A stretch of DNA of 64,000 nucleotides from an uncultured Chloroflexus sp. (GCF_937951745.1 NZ_CALFBQ010000049.1:22096-86095), one strand, 5' to 3'. Shown: positions 9,663-18,002, counted from the stretch's first letter. Notes: generated from the sequence alone by a model not told the origin. Made by a program: numbers and translations.

Positions 9663-10358
9663 ATGCGATCAATCCTGATTACCGGTGCATCACGCGGGAT
9701 TGGCGCCGCCACTGCGCTGGCGTTGGCCCAACCCAACACCCGATTAACCCTCGCCGCGCGTAACCGGGAGGCACTTGAGGCAGTAGCGGCGCAAGCCATT
9801 GCCGCCGGCGCGGAATGCGTTGTTGCGCCATGCGATGTCACCGACCCAGAACAGGTTGCCGCGACGGTGGCGCTCGCTGCCGGCAATGGCCGGCTCGATG
9901 TGGCGGTGCATAGCGTCGGCGGGGCGCTGGTGGCGCCGCTTGAGGCAATCAGCTTCGCCGAGTGGGAAGAACACTTGCGGGTGCAGTTGACGAGCCTTTT
10001 TCTGGTGGCGCAGCAGGTCACTGCGCACATGGATCGCGGCGGCTTGCTGATCAATATTGCCTCAGTCGCCGCCCGCCAAGCCTTTCCGGGCTGGTCGGCG
10101 TATGTCGCCGCTAAGCACGGCGCGCTCGGCTTTGCCGCCGCTATCCGTGAAGAGCTGCGCCCGCGCGGGATCAGGGTCTGTTCGGTGTTGCCCGCCGCTA
10201 CCGATACCGCGATCTGGGACGCTATCCCCGGCGAGTGGTCGCGGGCGAATATGTTGCAACCGGCTGATGTAGCTGCGACGATTGCAGCCATCGTTGCCTT
10301 GCCACCCTACGTGACAGTCGAGGATGTGACGATTGGGCATGTAGCCGGGCGGTTGTAA
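9663..10358 (+). CDS. Short-chain dehydrogenase/reductase
   Basis: A classical SDR of 231 residues with the nucleotide-binding TGASRGIG motif at residues 7-14 and the catalytic Ser134, Tyr147 and Lys151 (Y-x3-K). The usual NNAG motif reads HSVGG. These enzymes reduce or oxidise carbonyl/alcohol groups with NAD(P)H. Its position after PTPS and GTP cyclohydrolase suggests a pterin side-chain reductase (sepiapterin-reductase-like), but this is inference: a 290-base repeat element separates it from folE and the family is very broad. Confidence 0.85.
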   Translation: MRSILITGASRGIGAATALALAQPNTRLTLAARNREALEAVAAQAIAAGAECVVAPCDVTDPEQVAATVALAAGNGRLDVAVHSVGGALVAPLEAISFAEWEEHLRVQLTSLFLVAQQVTAHMDRGGLLINIASVAARQAFPGWSAYVAAKHGALGFAAAIREELRPRGIRVCSVLPAATDTAIWDAIPGEWSRANMLQPADVAATIAAIVALPPYVTVEDVTIGHVAGRL

Positions 10359-10371
10359 GAGCAGTTGGTAT

Positions 10372-10440
10372 AACCGCGAAGCGATGCAAACAGCGCAACC
10401 TTAGTAACGATGTGGCCTCTTTGCGTCTCTTTGCGGCTAT
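10372..10440. repeat. Short CGCAAA/TTTGCG intergenic repeat
   Basis: Between the convergent dehydrogenase and CHAT genes lies a short copy of the same repeat vocabulary: GCGAAGCGATGCAAACAGCGCAA on the left and CTTTGCGTCTCTTTGCGG on the right, imperfectly complementary. It may act as a terminator-like spacer. Confidence 0.45.
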
Positions 10441-10475
10441 TCAATCAGCGCCATCGCCCCAAGCACCGATCACGC

Positions 10476-12137
10476 TTACGCCGCACTCACGTGGGTCACA
10501 TCGCGGCTTAGCGAGCGCAGTCGTTCACGGATCTCGGCAAGGCCGTCGCTGAAGTGGGCCGTCACTTCGTGTTTACGGCGGACTGCCGCGATGACATCAC
10601 CTTCCGCCACCAAGGCATTCATTGCGTCAAAGGCATCATTCAGTTGATTGAAGACAATGCGCAGCGTATCGATCAACCCGGCGCGCGTCGCAATGTGTTG
10701 TTGGAGCAGCGCATTGAGCTGCGCTTGCTCAGATGGCGCGAGCGCTCCCGCTAGTTGGTTCAACGCATTGCTCGCCACCTTGATGGTACGGCGCAACAAC
10801 GCCTCTTCGTCGGCCCACGTTTCGCGGTCGTAAAGGTCTTTGAAATCGTTGTAGACGGTAGCGAATTCATCGCTGAAGCGGGCTGGATCGTTGGGCAACC
10901 GGCGCAAGCGGCTGCCATACTCGGCCAGCACGCTATAGCGCGTCTCCCATTCGCGTAACAGAGCTTCCAATTCGTCGATCAAGGACGTGCCCGCCGCTTG
11001 CCGCCGCGCGATGGTCAGCATCTGGCCAGCCGCCTCTGGCAGCGCCATTCCGGCTTGTAACGTCTGGTCGATTGGGAAGACAATAGCGGTGCAATCGACG
11101 GTGCGGCTCAACAGCGTTGCCGCGCCCCAGTCCCACCGTTCACTGACCATCGCCCGCGCCTCATTGAGGGCGAGATCAGCTTGGCCGTGGGCAAATAACC
11201 GCGCGAAGAAGTGCGCCATCAGTATGCGCGCAGTGGTCGCTTGCAGCCGTTCGCGCATCGCTAGCACCAGCGGCACGCCGGCTACAACCAACGCTTGCGC
11301 CAATGGGCCAAAGGAATCGAAGGCTGCGCGAGCGGCGCTCTCACAAGCAGCCAGCACAATCAATGGCGGCGGCGAAGCGAGCGTTGATACGGCTTTGACC
11401 AGTCGCGCCGTCGTCACTGGATCAACCTTGCCATCATCGCCTTCAAGGTAGAGCACCGCACCCGCCGGTGTCACCCGTCCATGGCAGAGCAGATACACCA
11501 CATCAGCTTCCGCCCATGCCGCAGCAAGCGCGGCGAGCGTTGGCGATTGCGCGCCACTGATGAATGCGGTTACAGCGCATTCGGCGCGATCGAACAGTGA
11601 TTGAGCGGCAGCTATATCAGCCTGATCCATCGGATCAAGCCCAAACGCCGGCAGGTTCGACGGCGAGGCGGCGCCAAACACGACCCGCAGCGGACGGCGG
11701 GCGGAGGGTTGCGGCCCGCCCCAGCGTTGCACAGGAATGAGGCGCGCAAACGGCGTATCGCCCAGCAACGCCAGCGGTTGCCACTGAGCGCCGACCGGTG
11801 CATAGAGCCGTTCCCATGCTATCTCGGACAATGCCGCTGGCGCCGGATCAAGATCGAGCCGCACACGTAGCAATTGCCCGCCAGCGCGCACAACCGCCAA
11901 TGCTTCACCCACAAATTGGGCCAACGTTGGATCGGCCAAGAGACTCTGGCCTAATGCCAACCCATACGCATCAGGATCGGGGAGTGCCAGCAACGCGGTT
12001 TGATCGATCTGAGCTAACCCACCGACCCGCGGGCCATCAATGATCTCTAATTCAACGGCATACGCAGCCGGCGCTGCGCCGCCGCGCACCCGGATCAGCA
12101 ATGTCTCTTGCGCGCCGCGCACACCAGTTAATAGCAC
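10476..12137 (-). CDS. CHAT-domain (caspase-like) protease
   Basis: The 553-residue protein carries a CHAT peptidase domain (about 145-360) with the catalytic His219 in VVYLLCHG and Cys265 in VLAACESA. The N-terminal 140 residues are beta-rich, resembling the region found before CHAT domains in Chloroflexota proteins. The C-terminal 180 residues (about 370-553) are predicted helical or coiled coil and could bind a partner or regulator. The start is the GTG at 12137, with GGAG seven bases upstream. It is the third gene of an operon with an ArsR-type regulator and a small helical protein; the gap to the preceding gene is 23 bases. CHAT proteases cleave after activation in regulated or defence-type systems; the target here is unknown. 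Confidence 0.85.
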   Translation of the reverse strand: MLLTGVRGAQETLLIRVRGGAAPAAYAVELEIIDGPRVGGLAQIDQTALLALPDPDAYGLALGQSLLADPTLAQFVGEALAVVRAGGQLLRVRLDLDPAPAALSEIAWERLYAPVGAQWQPLALLGDTPFARLIPVQRWGGPQPSARRPLRVVFGAASPSNLPAFGLDPMDQADIAAAQSLFDRAECAVTAFISGAQSPTLAALAAAWAEADVVYLLCHGRVTPAGAVLYLEGDDGKVDPVTTARLVKAVSTLASPPPLIVLAACESAARAAFDSFGPLAQALVVAGVPLVLAMRERLQATTARILMAHFFARLFAHGQADLALNEARAMVSERWDWGAATLLSRTVDCTAIVFPIDQTLQAGMALPEAAGQMLTIARRQAAGTSLIDELEALLREWETRYSVLAEYGSRLRRLPNDPARFSDEFATVYNDFKDLYDRETWADEEALLRRTIKVASNALNQLAGALAPSEQAQLNALLQQHIATRAGLIDTLRIVFNQLNDAFDAMNALVAEGDVIAAVRRKHEVTAHFSDGLAEIRERLRSLSRDVTHVSAA

Positions 12138-12160
12138 GATGTTGCTCCGCTGCTTGGGGA

Positions 12161-12520
12161 TTAGTGTGCCATACTGCCGGCTGCTGCCTCTTGCAGAGCC
12201 GTTAACGCATCAACCCCGCCTTGCCGGTAGGCCAGCCAAGGCATTGCCGGTTTCGGTTGCGCTTGCACTTCCGCCAGCGCCTGCTGCCACTGAGCCAGCT
12301 CCTCGGCCAGCGCTTGCGCCCACGTCGCCGGATCGGCGCTACGCAAACGGCGGCGCGCAGCCATTAACGCCGCCAACCGCCCTTCGTCATATTTAACACC
12401 GCCAGTCACGCGGCCATCGCGTTGCAACTGGCACCATGCCGCGCCGCCGGTGCTCGCCATGACTGCCTGTTCAGCAGCAGCTACCTGTCGTTCAAGGATT
12501 GCCATCAGCGATACAGTCAT
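12161..12520 (-). CDS. Small helical protein between ArsR and CHAT genes
   Basis: This 119-residue protein is not a family I recognise. It is mostly helical: an N-terminal amphipathic helix (AILERQVAAAEQAV), a short GG-containing turn near residue 35, then a long helix rich in Ala, Leu, Gln and Arg. No signal peptide or membrane segment is apparent. Its ATG overlaps the TGA of the ArsR gene in an ATGA junction, so the two are translationally coupled, and the CHAT gene follows 23 bases later. An adaptor or inhibitor of the CHAT protease would fit the position, but nothing in the sequence proves it. Confidence 0.65.
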   Translation of the reverse strand: MTVSLMAILERQVAAAEQAVMASTGGAAWCQLQRDGRVTGGVKYDEGRLAALMAARRRLRSADPATWAQALAEELAQWQQALAEVQAQPKPAMPWLAYRQGGVDALTALQEAAAGSMAH

Positions 12521-12828
12521 GACAATTGCTCCAGATATGCACGCAACCACGCGAGATTTTCAGGATTCACATAGTGACAGACCGCCGCGCCGTCATCGTA
12601 GGCATCGATCAGACCAGCCTCACGCAGCACACGCAAATGTTGGGAAATTGTTGACTGGGCGTGGGGACCATCATCGGGCATATGCAGGAGGATTTGATTG
12701 CCGATGCAGCCGGGATGACGCATCACGTAACGGAGAATTTGCACACGCGCAGGATGGCTGAGCGCCTTGCATAGCAGCGCCAAGCGCCGGTCGTCTTGCT
12801 CGAGGGCATGTTGGTACGCCGTGGCCAT
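12517..12828 (-). CDS. ArsR-family transcriptional regulator
   Basis: The 103-residue winged-helix protein has the ArsR fold: ALSHPARVQILRYV at the N-terminus, then STISQHLRVLREAGLI as the recognition helix. The start at 12828 is supported by a strong AAAGGAGG seven to eight bases upstream; the longer open frame lacks one. No metal-binding ELCVCDL motif is present, so the signal is not a classical arsenic or cadmium site. It is the first gene of the CHAT operon and probably represses it: an inverted repeat covers the -35 element of the promoter immediately upstream. Confidence 0.9.
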   Translation of the reverse strand: MATAYQHALEQDDRRLALLCKALSHPARVQILRYVMRHPGCIGNQILLHMPDDGPHAQSTISQHLRVLREAGLIDAYDDGAAVCHYVNPENLAWLRAYLEQLS

Positions 12829-12855
12829 CGTTGGCCTCCTTTCCGCGTGTGCTTT

Positions 12856-12893
12856 ACTGTACGACAGCGCAGGGGTATCTGTCAAGAGGATAC
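12856..12893 (-). promoter_or_regulatory. Promoter and candidate operator of the ArsR-CHAT operon
   Basis: On the minus strand TTGACA (12880-12885) and TACAGT (12856-12861) are separated by 18 bases. An inverted repeat GTATC-N9-GATAC (12875-12893) spans the -35 hexamer, a good position for repression by the ArsR product. Transcription would start about 20 bases before the ArsR start codon. Confidence 0.6.
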
Positions 12894-13107
12894 ATAGCCT
12901 CGCGTATGAATTGTTGCTGCAATTCGACCCATAAGTTGGCGTTCCAATAGTTGTTTTTTTCTTACCCCGCCGCCCGTTCAGCCGAGCAGTCTCCATATAT
13001 TGAAAGACAAATTCTTTCCTCAATTCAGAAGCCAAAAAACGAAGGAGCGACTGACAAGCCGCTCCCTTCTCAGCTACAAGATCAACCGCATGAATTCCCC
13101 TCGTAGT

Positions 13108-14130
13108 TTACACCAACGCCCCCCGGATCGTATCGAGTACCTGCTGGATCGCCAACCCATCGGCAAACGTTGCCGCCGAAGCAATCGCTTCGCGCTGGCC
13201 AGCGAGCGCCGTCCGCAATGCGTGGCCGAGGTAGACCGTACCCTGCGGAAACTCACCATTCAATGTTGCCGGCAGCTCGACAGTATGCGGCGGGGTTACG
13301 TCGTGGAACGTGTCATCGCTACTGATGAACAACCTTCCACCACTGAAACGTAGGGTACCGGCACTGCCATAGACCGTCACCGAGAGCGGCTCATTCGTGC
13401 GCGCCACGACCATCGCCGTCAACGTTGCTACTGCACCACGGGCAAAACGCAGCGTCGCTGTAGTGTAGTCATCGCTCGTCACCGAGCGCAGAACGCCGGC
13501 AGCATCAGGCCGCTGCGTGATAAAGGTCTGCACCAATCCCTGCGCTTGCGTCACTTCATCAGCTAGGATGAAGCGCAACAGATCGATCTGATGTGAGCCA
13601 ATCGCCCCCAACACGCCACCACCGGCAGCGCGATCGCTCCACCAATCCCACTGTCGTTGCGGATCAGCGCGCCCGCTTGCGATGAAGCGCACTTCAGCGG
13701 CACGCGCCTCACCAATATCGCCAGCCGCTAACCGCGCTCGCGCCGCCTGCACGGCTGGCAAGAAGCGCAGTTCGTGATCGATCAGGGCCAATTGGGCAGG
13801 GTGAGCCTGCGCCGCAGCCAGCATCGCCTCCGCCTCGGCGGCATTCAACGCGGTTGGCTTCTCACAGAGCACGTGCTTGCCGGCAGCCAATGCCGCTTCC
13901 GCCATTTCACGGTGCAAATATGGCGGCGTGACAATGCTCACCACCTGTACATCAGATCGCTCTAACACCTCGTGCCAATTGGCAGTTGCAAACGGAACTT
14001 CCAACTCGTGCGCGATCCGCGCGGTCTTGGCCGGATTACTACCGGCCAGCGCAGTCACCACCAACCCGGCAGCGCGAAACGCCGGCACTTGTACCCGCGC
14101 CCCCCAACCAGTGCCAATAATTCCGATCAT
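13108..14130 (-). CDS. Gfo/Idh/MocA-family oxidoreductase
   Basis: The 340-residue protein has the N-terminal Rossmann fold (IGIIGTGWGARVQVPAF) and the family's CEKPTALN motif near residue 90, whose Lys is the usual catalytic residue. A C-terminal alpha/beta domain follows. Members oxidise or reduce sugars, inositols, biliverdin and related substrates with NAD(P). The ATG has GGAG six to eight bases upstream. It lies downstream of the sulfur locus on the same strand, separated by a 240-base repeat region, so a functional link is unlikely. The exact substrate cannot be told. Confidence 0.88.
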   Translation of the reverse strand: MIGIIGTGWGARVQVPAFRAAGLVVTALAGSNPAKTARIAHELEVPFATANWHEVLERSDVQVVSIVTPPYLHREMAEAALAAGKHVLCEKPTALNAAEAEAMLAAAQAHPAQLALIDHELRFLPAVQAARARLAAGDIGEARAAEVRFIASGRADPQRQWDWWSDRAAGGGVLGAIGSHQIDLLRFILADEVTQAQGLVQTFITQRPDAAGVLRSVTSDDYTTATLRFARGAVATLTAMVVARTNEPLSVTVYGSAGTLRFSGGRLFISSDDTFHDVTPPHTVELPATLNGEFPQGTVYLGHALRTALAGQREAIASAATFADGLAIQQVLDTIRGALV

Positions 14131-14154
14131 AGTCTACTCCAATACCCTAAGGCG

Positions 14155-14371
14155 CAGAGCAAGCAAAGACGCAGAGGATAATCAAACGCAAAGGTGCAAA
14201 GCACGCAGAGGATAATCAAACGCAAAGGCGCAAAGCACGCAGAGGATAATCAAACGCAAAGGCGCAAAGCACGCAGAGGACGCAAAGCTATTGGATAGGG
14301 TCTGATAGGCGCACTTTTGCCCACCCCAAAACATCTTCGCGCCCTTGGCGCCTTTGCGACCTTGGCGTCTA
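14155..14371. repeat. Intergenic repeat element with 34-bp tandem array
   Basis: Three and a half copies of a 34-bp unit (beginning ACGCAGAGGATAATC, ending GGCGCAAAGC) run from 14169 to 14288: 14169-14202, 14203-14236, 14237-14270 and a partial copy to 14288. One base differs in the first copy. At 14340-14371 the complement-type words GGCGCCTTTGCG and TTGGCGTC appear, giving the region loosely inverted ends like the other elements in the window. The array has no spacers and is not CRISPR. Confidence 0.8.
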
Positions 14372-15523
14372 ATACTTCGGCAATGACGGATCGACCTCAT
14401 CGGCCCAGCGCAGAATACCGCCAACGAGATTCTTGACTTTCCGAAAACCGACGCTCTTCAACAATTCGACTGCGCGGCCACTGCGCGCGCCACTGCGGCA
14501 GTAGACAACCATCTCGCGTGCCGAGTCAAGCTCGTTGATCCGTTCGGGCAACTGATCGATCGGGATCAACTTGTCGGTACCGGGAATTGAGGCAATCGCA
14601 ACCTCATACGGGTTACGAACATCGAGCAAAAAGGGACGATCAGGCTGCTCTAGCCACTCGGCCAGTTCACGGGGTGTAATCTCAAATTGGTTCGACAACG
14701 TTGGCTCCTCTGGCACAAGACCACAAAACTGCTCATAGTCAATCAGCTCAGTGATTGTTGGCTGATCACCGCAGACCGGGCATGACGGGTTGCGGCGCAG
14801 CTTAAGCTCGCGGAAGCGCATCGCTAGCGCATCGTAGAGCAGCAACCGGCCAATCAACGGCTCGCCAATGCCTGTGAGCAATTTTATCACTTCTGTGGCC
14901 TGTATCGTACCAATGACGCCGGGCAATACTCCCAACACACCTCCCTCAGCGCAGCTTGGCACTAACCCCGGCGGCGGCGGCTCGGGGTAGAGACAGCGGT
15001 AACATGGCCCGCCATCGCGCGGCGAGAAGACCGTCGCTTGCCCTTCAAAGCGAAAGATACTACCGTAGACATTTGGCTTACCCAGCAGCACACAAGCGTC
15101 GTTGGTCAGATAACGAGTAGGGAAGTTATCAGTCCCATCAACGATTACGTCGTAGGGACGCATCAATTCCAGCGCATTTTGCGAGGTGATCCGGGTCTCA
15201 TAGGTTGTAATTTCAATATATGGATTGAGATCGTGCAACCGGCGCTTGGCCGACTCGGTCTTGGCGATGCCAACGGTACTGGTGCCATGGACGATCTGGC
15301 GCTGAAGGTTCGAGGCGTCAACTACGTCAAAATCTACCAGCCCGATATGGCCGACCCCCGCCGCCGCTAAATAGAGCGCCAGCGGCGAACCCAGCCCGCC
15401 GGTGCCAATCAGCAGCACGCTGCCCTGTTTGAGCCGGCGCTGCCCGGCCATACCCACTTCGGGCATAATCAAGTGGCGCGAATACCGGGCAATCTCTTCG
15501 TTCGAGAGAGTCACCTCGCTCAT
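14369..15523 (-). CDS. moeZ: E1-like adenylyltransferase/sulfurtransferase (MoeZ/ThiF-rhodanese)
   Basis: The 384-residue protein joins an E1-like ThiF/MoeB domain (1-255) to a C-terminal rhodanese domain (280-384). ATP-site GTGGLGSP (40-47), zinc cysteines C174, C177, C248 and C251, the adenylation-domain Cys191 and the rhodanese Cys342 (YCRSGARS) are all visible. It adenylates the C-terminal glycine of a ubiquitin-like carrier and then places sulfur on it as a thiocarboxylate. Its ATG overlaps the carrier's stop codon (ATGA), so the carrier next door is the likely main partner. In Mycobacterium the equivalent MoeZ serves both CysO and molybdopterin-synthase carriers. Confidence 0.92.
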   Translation of the reverse strand: MSEVTLSNEEIARYSRHLIMPEVGMAGQRRLKQGSVLLIGTGGLGSPLALYLAAAGVGHIGLVDFDVVDASNLQRQIVHGTSTVGIAKTESAKRRLHDLNPYIEITTYETRITSQNALELMRPYDVIVDGTDNFPTRYLTNDACVLLGKPNVYGSIFRFEGQATVFSPRDGGPCYRCLYPEPPPPGLVPSCAEGGVLGVLPGVIGTIQATEVIKLLTGIGEPLIGRLLLYDALAMRFRELKLRRNPSCPVCGDQPTITELIDYEQFCGLVPEEPTLSNQFEITPRELAEWLEQPDRPFLLDVRNPYEVAIASIPGTDKLIPIDQLPERINELDSAREMVVYCRSGARSGRAVELLKSVGFRKVKNLVGGILRWADEVDPSLPKY

Positions 15524-15804
15524 GACCGTCCTCCCCCTGCGATGGCCGGAATAATACTCACCGTATCACCATCACGTAGCGGCGTGGCTTCCCCATCGAG
15601 GTAGCGAATGTCCTCATCACCAACATAAAGATTGACAAAGCTGCGCAGCCGGCCCTGATCATCGAGCAGATGGCGGCCCAGCGCCGGATACAGCTCAACA
15701 AGTCCGCGGATCAAGTTGCCGACGTCGCTGGCCTCAAGGCTGACGCTAGCATTGCCTGCCGCATACTGGCGCAGTGCCGTTGGGATCGTTACCGTTACCG
15801 CCAT
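15520..15804 (-). CDS. Ubiquitin-like sulfur carrier (ThiS/MoaD/CysO type) with C-terminal extension
   Basis: The 94-residue beta-grasp protein ends in IIPAIAGGGRS. The family normally ends in Gly-Gly, whose carboxylate becomes a thiocarboxylate; here Arg-Ser (or Gly-Arg-Ser if aligned to CysO's AVAGG) follows. Reading the codons directly confirms GCA GGG GGA GGA CGG TCA TGA. The start at 15804 has AAAGGAG eight bases upstream, so the longer open frame was rejected. Genes for a JAMM protease (upstream, 47 bases away) and for the E1 activator (downstream, overlapping) flank it, and CysM is nearby. This set matches protein-thiocarboxylate cysteine synthesis. A role in molybdopterin or thiamine synthesis is less likely given the neighbours. 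Confidence 0.9.
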   Translation of the reverse strand: MAVTVTIPTALRQYAAGNASVSLEASDVGNLIRGLVELYPALGRHLLDDQGRLRSFVNLYVGDEDIRYLDGEATPLRDGDTVSIIPAIAGGGRS

Positions 15805-15851
15805 AGATGACGCTCCTTTATGTTCAAATCTATCGCCTGTTATGACATAGC

Positions 15852-16328
15852 TCATGCAGCCGGCGCGATCTGCACTTCTTCCGCAATAAAGCGTACCCCT
15901 TCATTCACCAACAGCCACGATGTCAGTTCAGCAGCCACGCCATTGCGAATCGCCTGAATCACAAATGAAAAGCCTGAACCACCAATTGCCTGCGCACCAA
16001 TCCGGTCACGTTCCGACGGTATTGGATCGGCGTCAGGATGTGAGTGATAACAGCCGATAATCTCGTATCCGGCGGCGCGAGCAGCGCGTTCGGCGCGCAG
16101 ATAATCGCGGGGGTCGAGATAGAACCGATCGCGCCGCGAGGTAGGATCATCGGTTGGTGCTAGTTGCACTTGCCCACTCCAGCGATTTTCGAGCGTCACC
16201 ACCTGTAAAACCGTCTTCTGCTCGCCGTTGAGCGTTCCTACCAGCAAACCAACGCATTCGTCAGGATAGGTCGCTTCGGCATGGGCGACTATCGCCGCCA
16301 CTGCCTTCGCCGGCAGTATCAGGGTCAT
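15852..16328 (-). CDS. JAMM/MPN+ metalloprotease (Mec-like)
   Basis: The 158-residue zinc protease shows the whole JAMM signature: Glu24 (YPDECVG) and H95-S-H97-P...S105-x2-D108. In the Mycobacterium CysO pathway this type of enzyme (Mec) releases cysteine from the CysO-cysteine adduct; in other bacteria relatives remove extra residues from the C-terminus of the sulfur carrier. Both roles would make sense here because the adjacent carrier has residues after its glycines. The ATG at 16328 was preferred over the in-frame GTG two codons earlier because AAGG lies five bases before it. Confidence 0.9.
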   Translation of the reverse strand: MTLILPAKAVAAIVAHAEATYPDECVGLLVGTLNGEQKTVLQVVTLENRWSGQVQLAPTDDPTSRRDRFYLDPRDYLRAERAARAAGYEIIGCYHSHPDADPIPSERDRIGAQAIGGSGFSFVIQAIRNGVAAELTSWLLVNEGVRFIAEEVQIAPAA

Positions 16329-16384
16329 AACCACCTTGCTCGTACTAGTTCAGAAAAAGAAGCCTAACGAAAGACCACATCGCG

Positions 16385-16535
16385 AGAGCGAAGACGCAGG
16401 AAACGCCAAGGGGAAACCGCAAAGTCACCAAGCGCACTGGGAATGCGAAGGGCAAGAAAAAGGGTGATAAGCATGCTCGTACCATCCAAATAACAGCTCT
16501 GCGTCCTTCACATACCTTGCGCCTTTGCGTTTAGA
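16385..16535. repeat. Intergenic repeat between cysM and JAMM genes
   Basis: The left side carries GCGAAGACGCAGGAAACGCC and CCGCAAAGTCACC; the right side carries TGCGTCCTTC and TTGCGCCTTTGCGTTT. These are the same words, in opposite orientation, as in the other intergenic elements. It splits the cysM gene from the JAMM-carrier-E1 genes by about 200 bases, so the latter may need their own promoter, though I see no good one. Confidence 0.55.
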
Positions 16536-17457
16536 TCCCAGCCCCTTCTGCAAACCCCGGCTCTTCCCAAAACCGTTCGCTAAGATAACGATTGGCGCTA
16601 TCACACAGGATGGTCACCACCACCCCCTGCCCAGCTTCACGAGCCACTCGCGTTGCCGCGACCACATTGGCCGCCGCCGAGATACCGACTAACAAACCGG
16701 CCCGCCGCGCTAGCCAGCGCGCCATCGCAAACGCATCTTCGCTGCGCACTTCAAGGATAGCGTCAGCCTGTTCAGGCCGGTAGATCGCCGGCACAAACTT
16801 GGTAGAAGCCATGTGCTTCACGCCTTCGAGAGCATGGTACGGGCTATCAGGCTGCACGGCTATCAAGCGAATAGCCGGATTGTATTCGCGCAAACGCCGG
16901 CTGGTGCCCATAAAGGTGCCGCTGGTGCCCAATGCCGCCACAAAATGGGTGATGCGGCCATCAGTCTGTTGCCAGATCTCAGGCCCAGTCGTCTCGTAAT
17001 GGGCTTGCGGGTTAGCCGGATTGCTGTACTGGTCGGGGTAGAAGTAACGATCAGGATGCTCGGCAACGAGCGCCCGAATCGTGGCAATCGCCGCATCCAT
17101 ACCCTCACCTGCATCGGTAAGGATGAGTTCAGCGCCGAGTGCGCGCAAAATCCGCCGCCGCTCTAGGCTAGCATTGGCCGGCATCGCGAGCGTCACTCCG
17201 TACCCCAACGCCGCGCCAATCGTAGCATACGCAATGCCGGTATTGCCACTCGTTGCATCGGCAATCCGCATCCCCGGACGCAACAGACCACGCCGCTCAC
17301 CATCCCGAATCATCCAGAGCGCAGGCCGATCTTTTACCGAACCGCCGAGGTTGTACCATTCTGCCTTGCCGTACAGCTCTACTCCAGCAGGTAATTCAAC
17401 CGCGCGGTGGAGCGGCAGCAGCGGCGTATGGCCGATCAGATCAAGGAGTTCTGTCAT
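16531..17457 (-). CDS. cysM: Cysteine synthase, CysM type
   Basis: The 308-residue PLP enzyme has the Schiff-base Lys42 in GGSVKDRP, the substrate loop TSGNTG near residue 70, and the PLP-phosphate loop GTSGTFMG near residue 180. Residues CDSANRYLSERFW near the end resemble the C-terminal segment of CysM rather than CysK. CysM-type enzymes of actinobacteria condense O-phosphoserine with a protein thiocarboxylate. The JAMM protease, sulfur carrier and E1 genes directly downstream support that reaction here, but sulfide use with O-acetylserine cannot be excluded. Confidence 0.88.
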   Translation of the reverse strand: MTELLDLIGHTPLLPLHRAVELPAGVELYGKAEWYNLGGSVKDRPALWMIRDGERRGLLRPGMRIADATSGNTGIAYATIGAALGYGVTLAMPANASLERRRILRALGAELILTDAGEGMDAAIATIRALVAEHPDRYFYPDQYSNPANPQAHYETTGPEIWQQTDGRITHFVAALGTSGTFMGTSRRLREYNPAIRLIAVQPDSPYHALEGVKHMASTKFVPAIYRPEQADAILEVRSEDAFAMARWLARRAGLLVGISAAANVVAATRVAREAGQGVVVTILCDSANRYLSERFWEEPGFAEGAGI

Positions 17458-17615
17458 AAGGTTGGCTTGCTCTCACGTTCGCTGTTCGTGCATGGTGATG
17501 TGGACGTAATCCATCCGGCATTGTCTAGCGACGCCCTCGTTGTGAAGTGCGGCAGTTTCACTGCCGCATGCTATATATGATAGCCTTGCTTGCCGAATAC
17601 CTCTGCGTGTAACCG

Positions 17616-18002
17616 TTACGTATCCGCCGGACGGTTAATCAGCCGGGCTACCGCCTTGAGCGCACTGAAGACCAGCGTTGCGCAGCGGGGCCGTGCTTGC
17701 ATAATCTCAGCACCGACAATGTTCACCGCTGCCGCTTCCTCGAGCGCCAACAGATCGGCGAGCGTCGCCCCTTGCAATTGTTCCATCACAATCGAGGCCG
17801 TACCCATGCTGACACTACACCCTTGGCCGGTAAATTGCAGCGCCTCAAGGCGACCGTCCGGCGCAGCGCGTACATAGACGGTGAGCGTATCGCTGCACTC
17901 GGGCACACCAATGGTGTATGTCACCGCATCGGCCAGCTCGCCATAGTGGCGTGGCCGCCGGTAGTGGTCGAGTAGGCGATCAATGATGTCTACGTGAGTC
18001 AT
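17616..18002 (-). CDS. Second SufU/IscU-like scaffold protein
   Basis: The protein (128 residues from the ATG at 18002) has the three-cysteine pattern of IscU/SufU: Cys36 with Asp38 (PECSD), Cys62 (GQGCSVS) and Cys107 (RPRCATL). It differs clearly from the canonical SufU 3 kb away in the same run: NPLCGD is replaced by VPECSD. SufU proteins accept sulfur from SufS through bound zinc, or act as cluster scaffolds. Its position between the double rhodanese and CysM suggests sulfur transfer toward cysteine or Fe-S assembly. The start is uncertain: an upstream in-frame GTG at 18020 is possible and neither has a strong ribosome-binding site. Confidence 0.8.
   Translation of the reverse strand: MTHVDIIDRLLDHYRRPRHYGELADAVTYTIGVPECSDTLTVYVRAAPDGRLEALQFTGQGCSVSMGTASIVMEQLQGATLADLLALEEAAAVNIVGAEIMQARPRCATLVFSALKAVARLINRPADT

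Noticed and set aside
14169..14288. Possible CRISPR array
   Set aside because: The units are contiguous 34-bp tandem repeats without spacers, and no cas genes are near.
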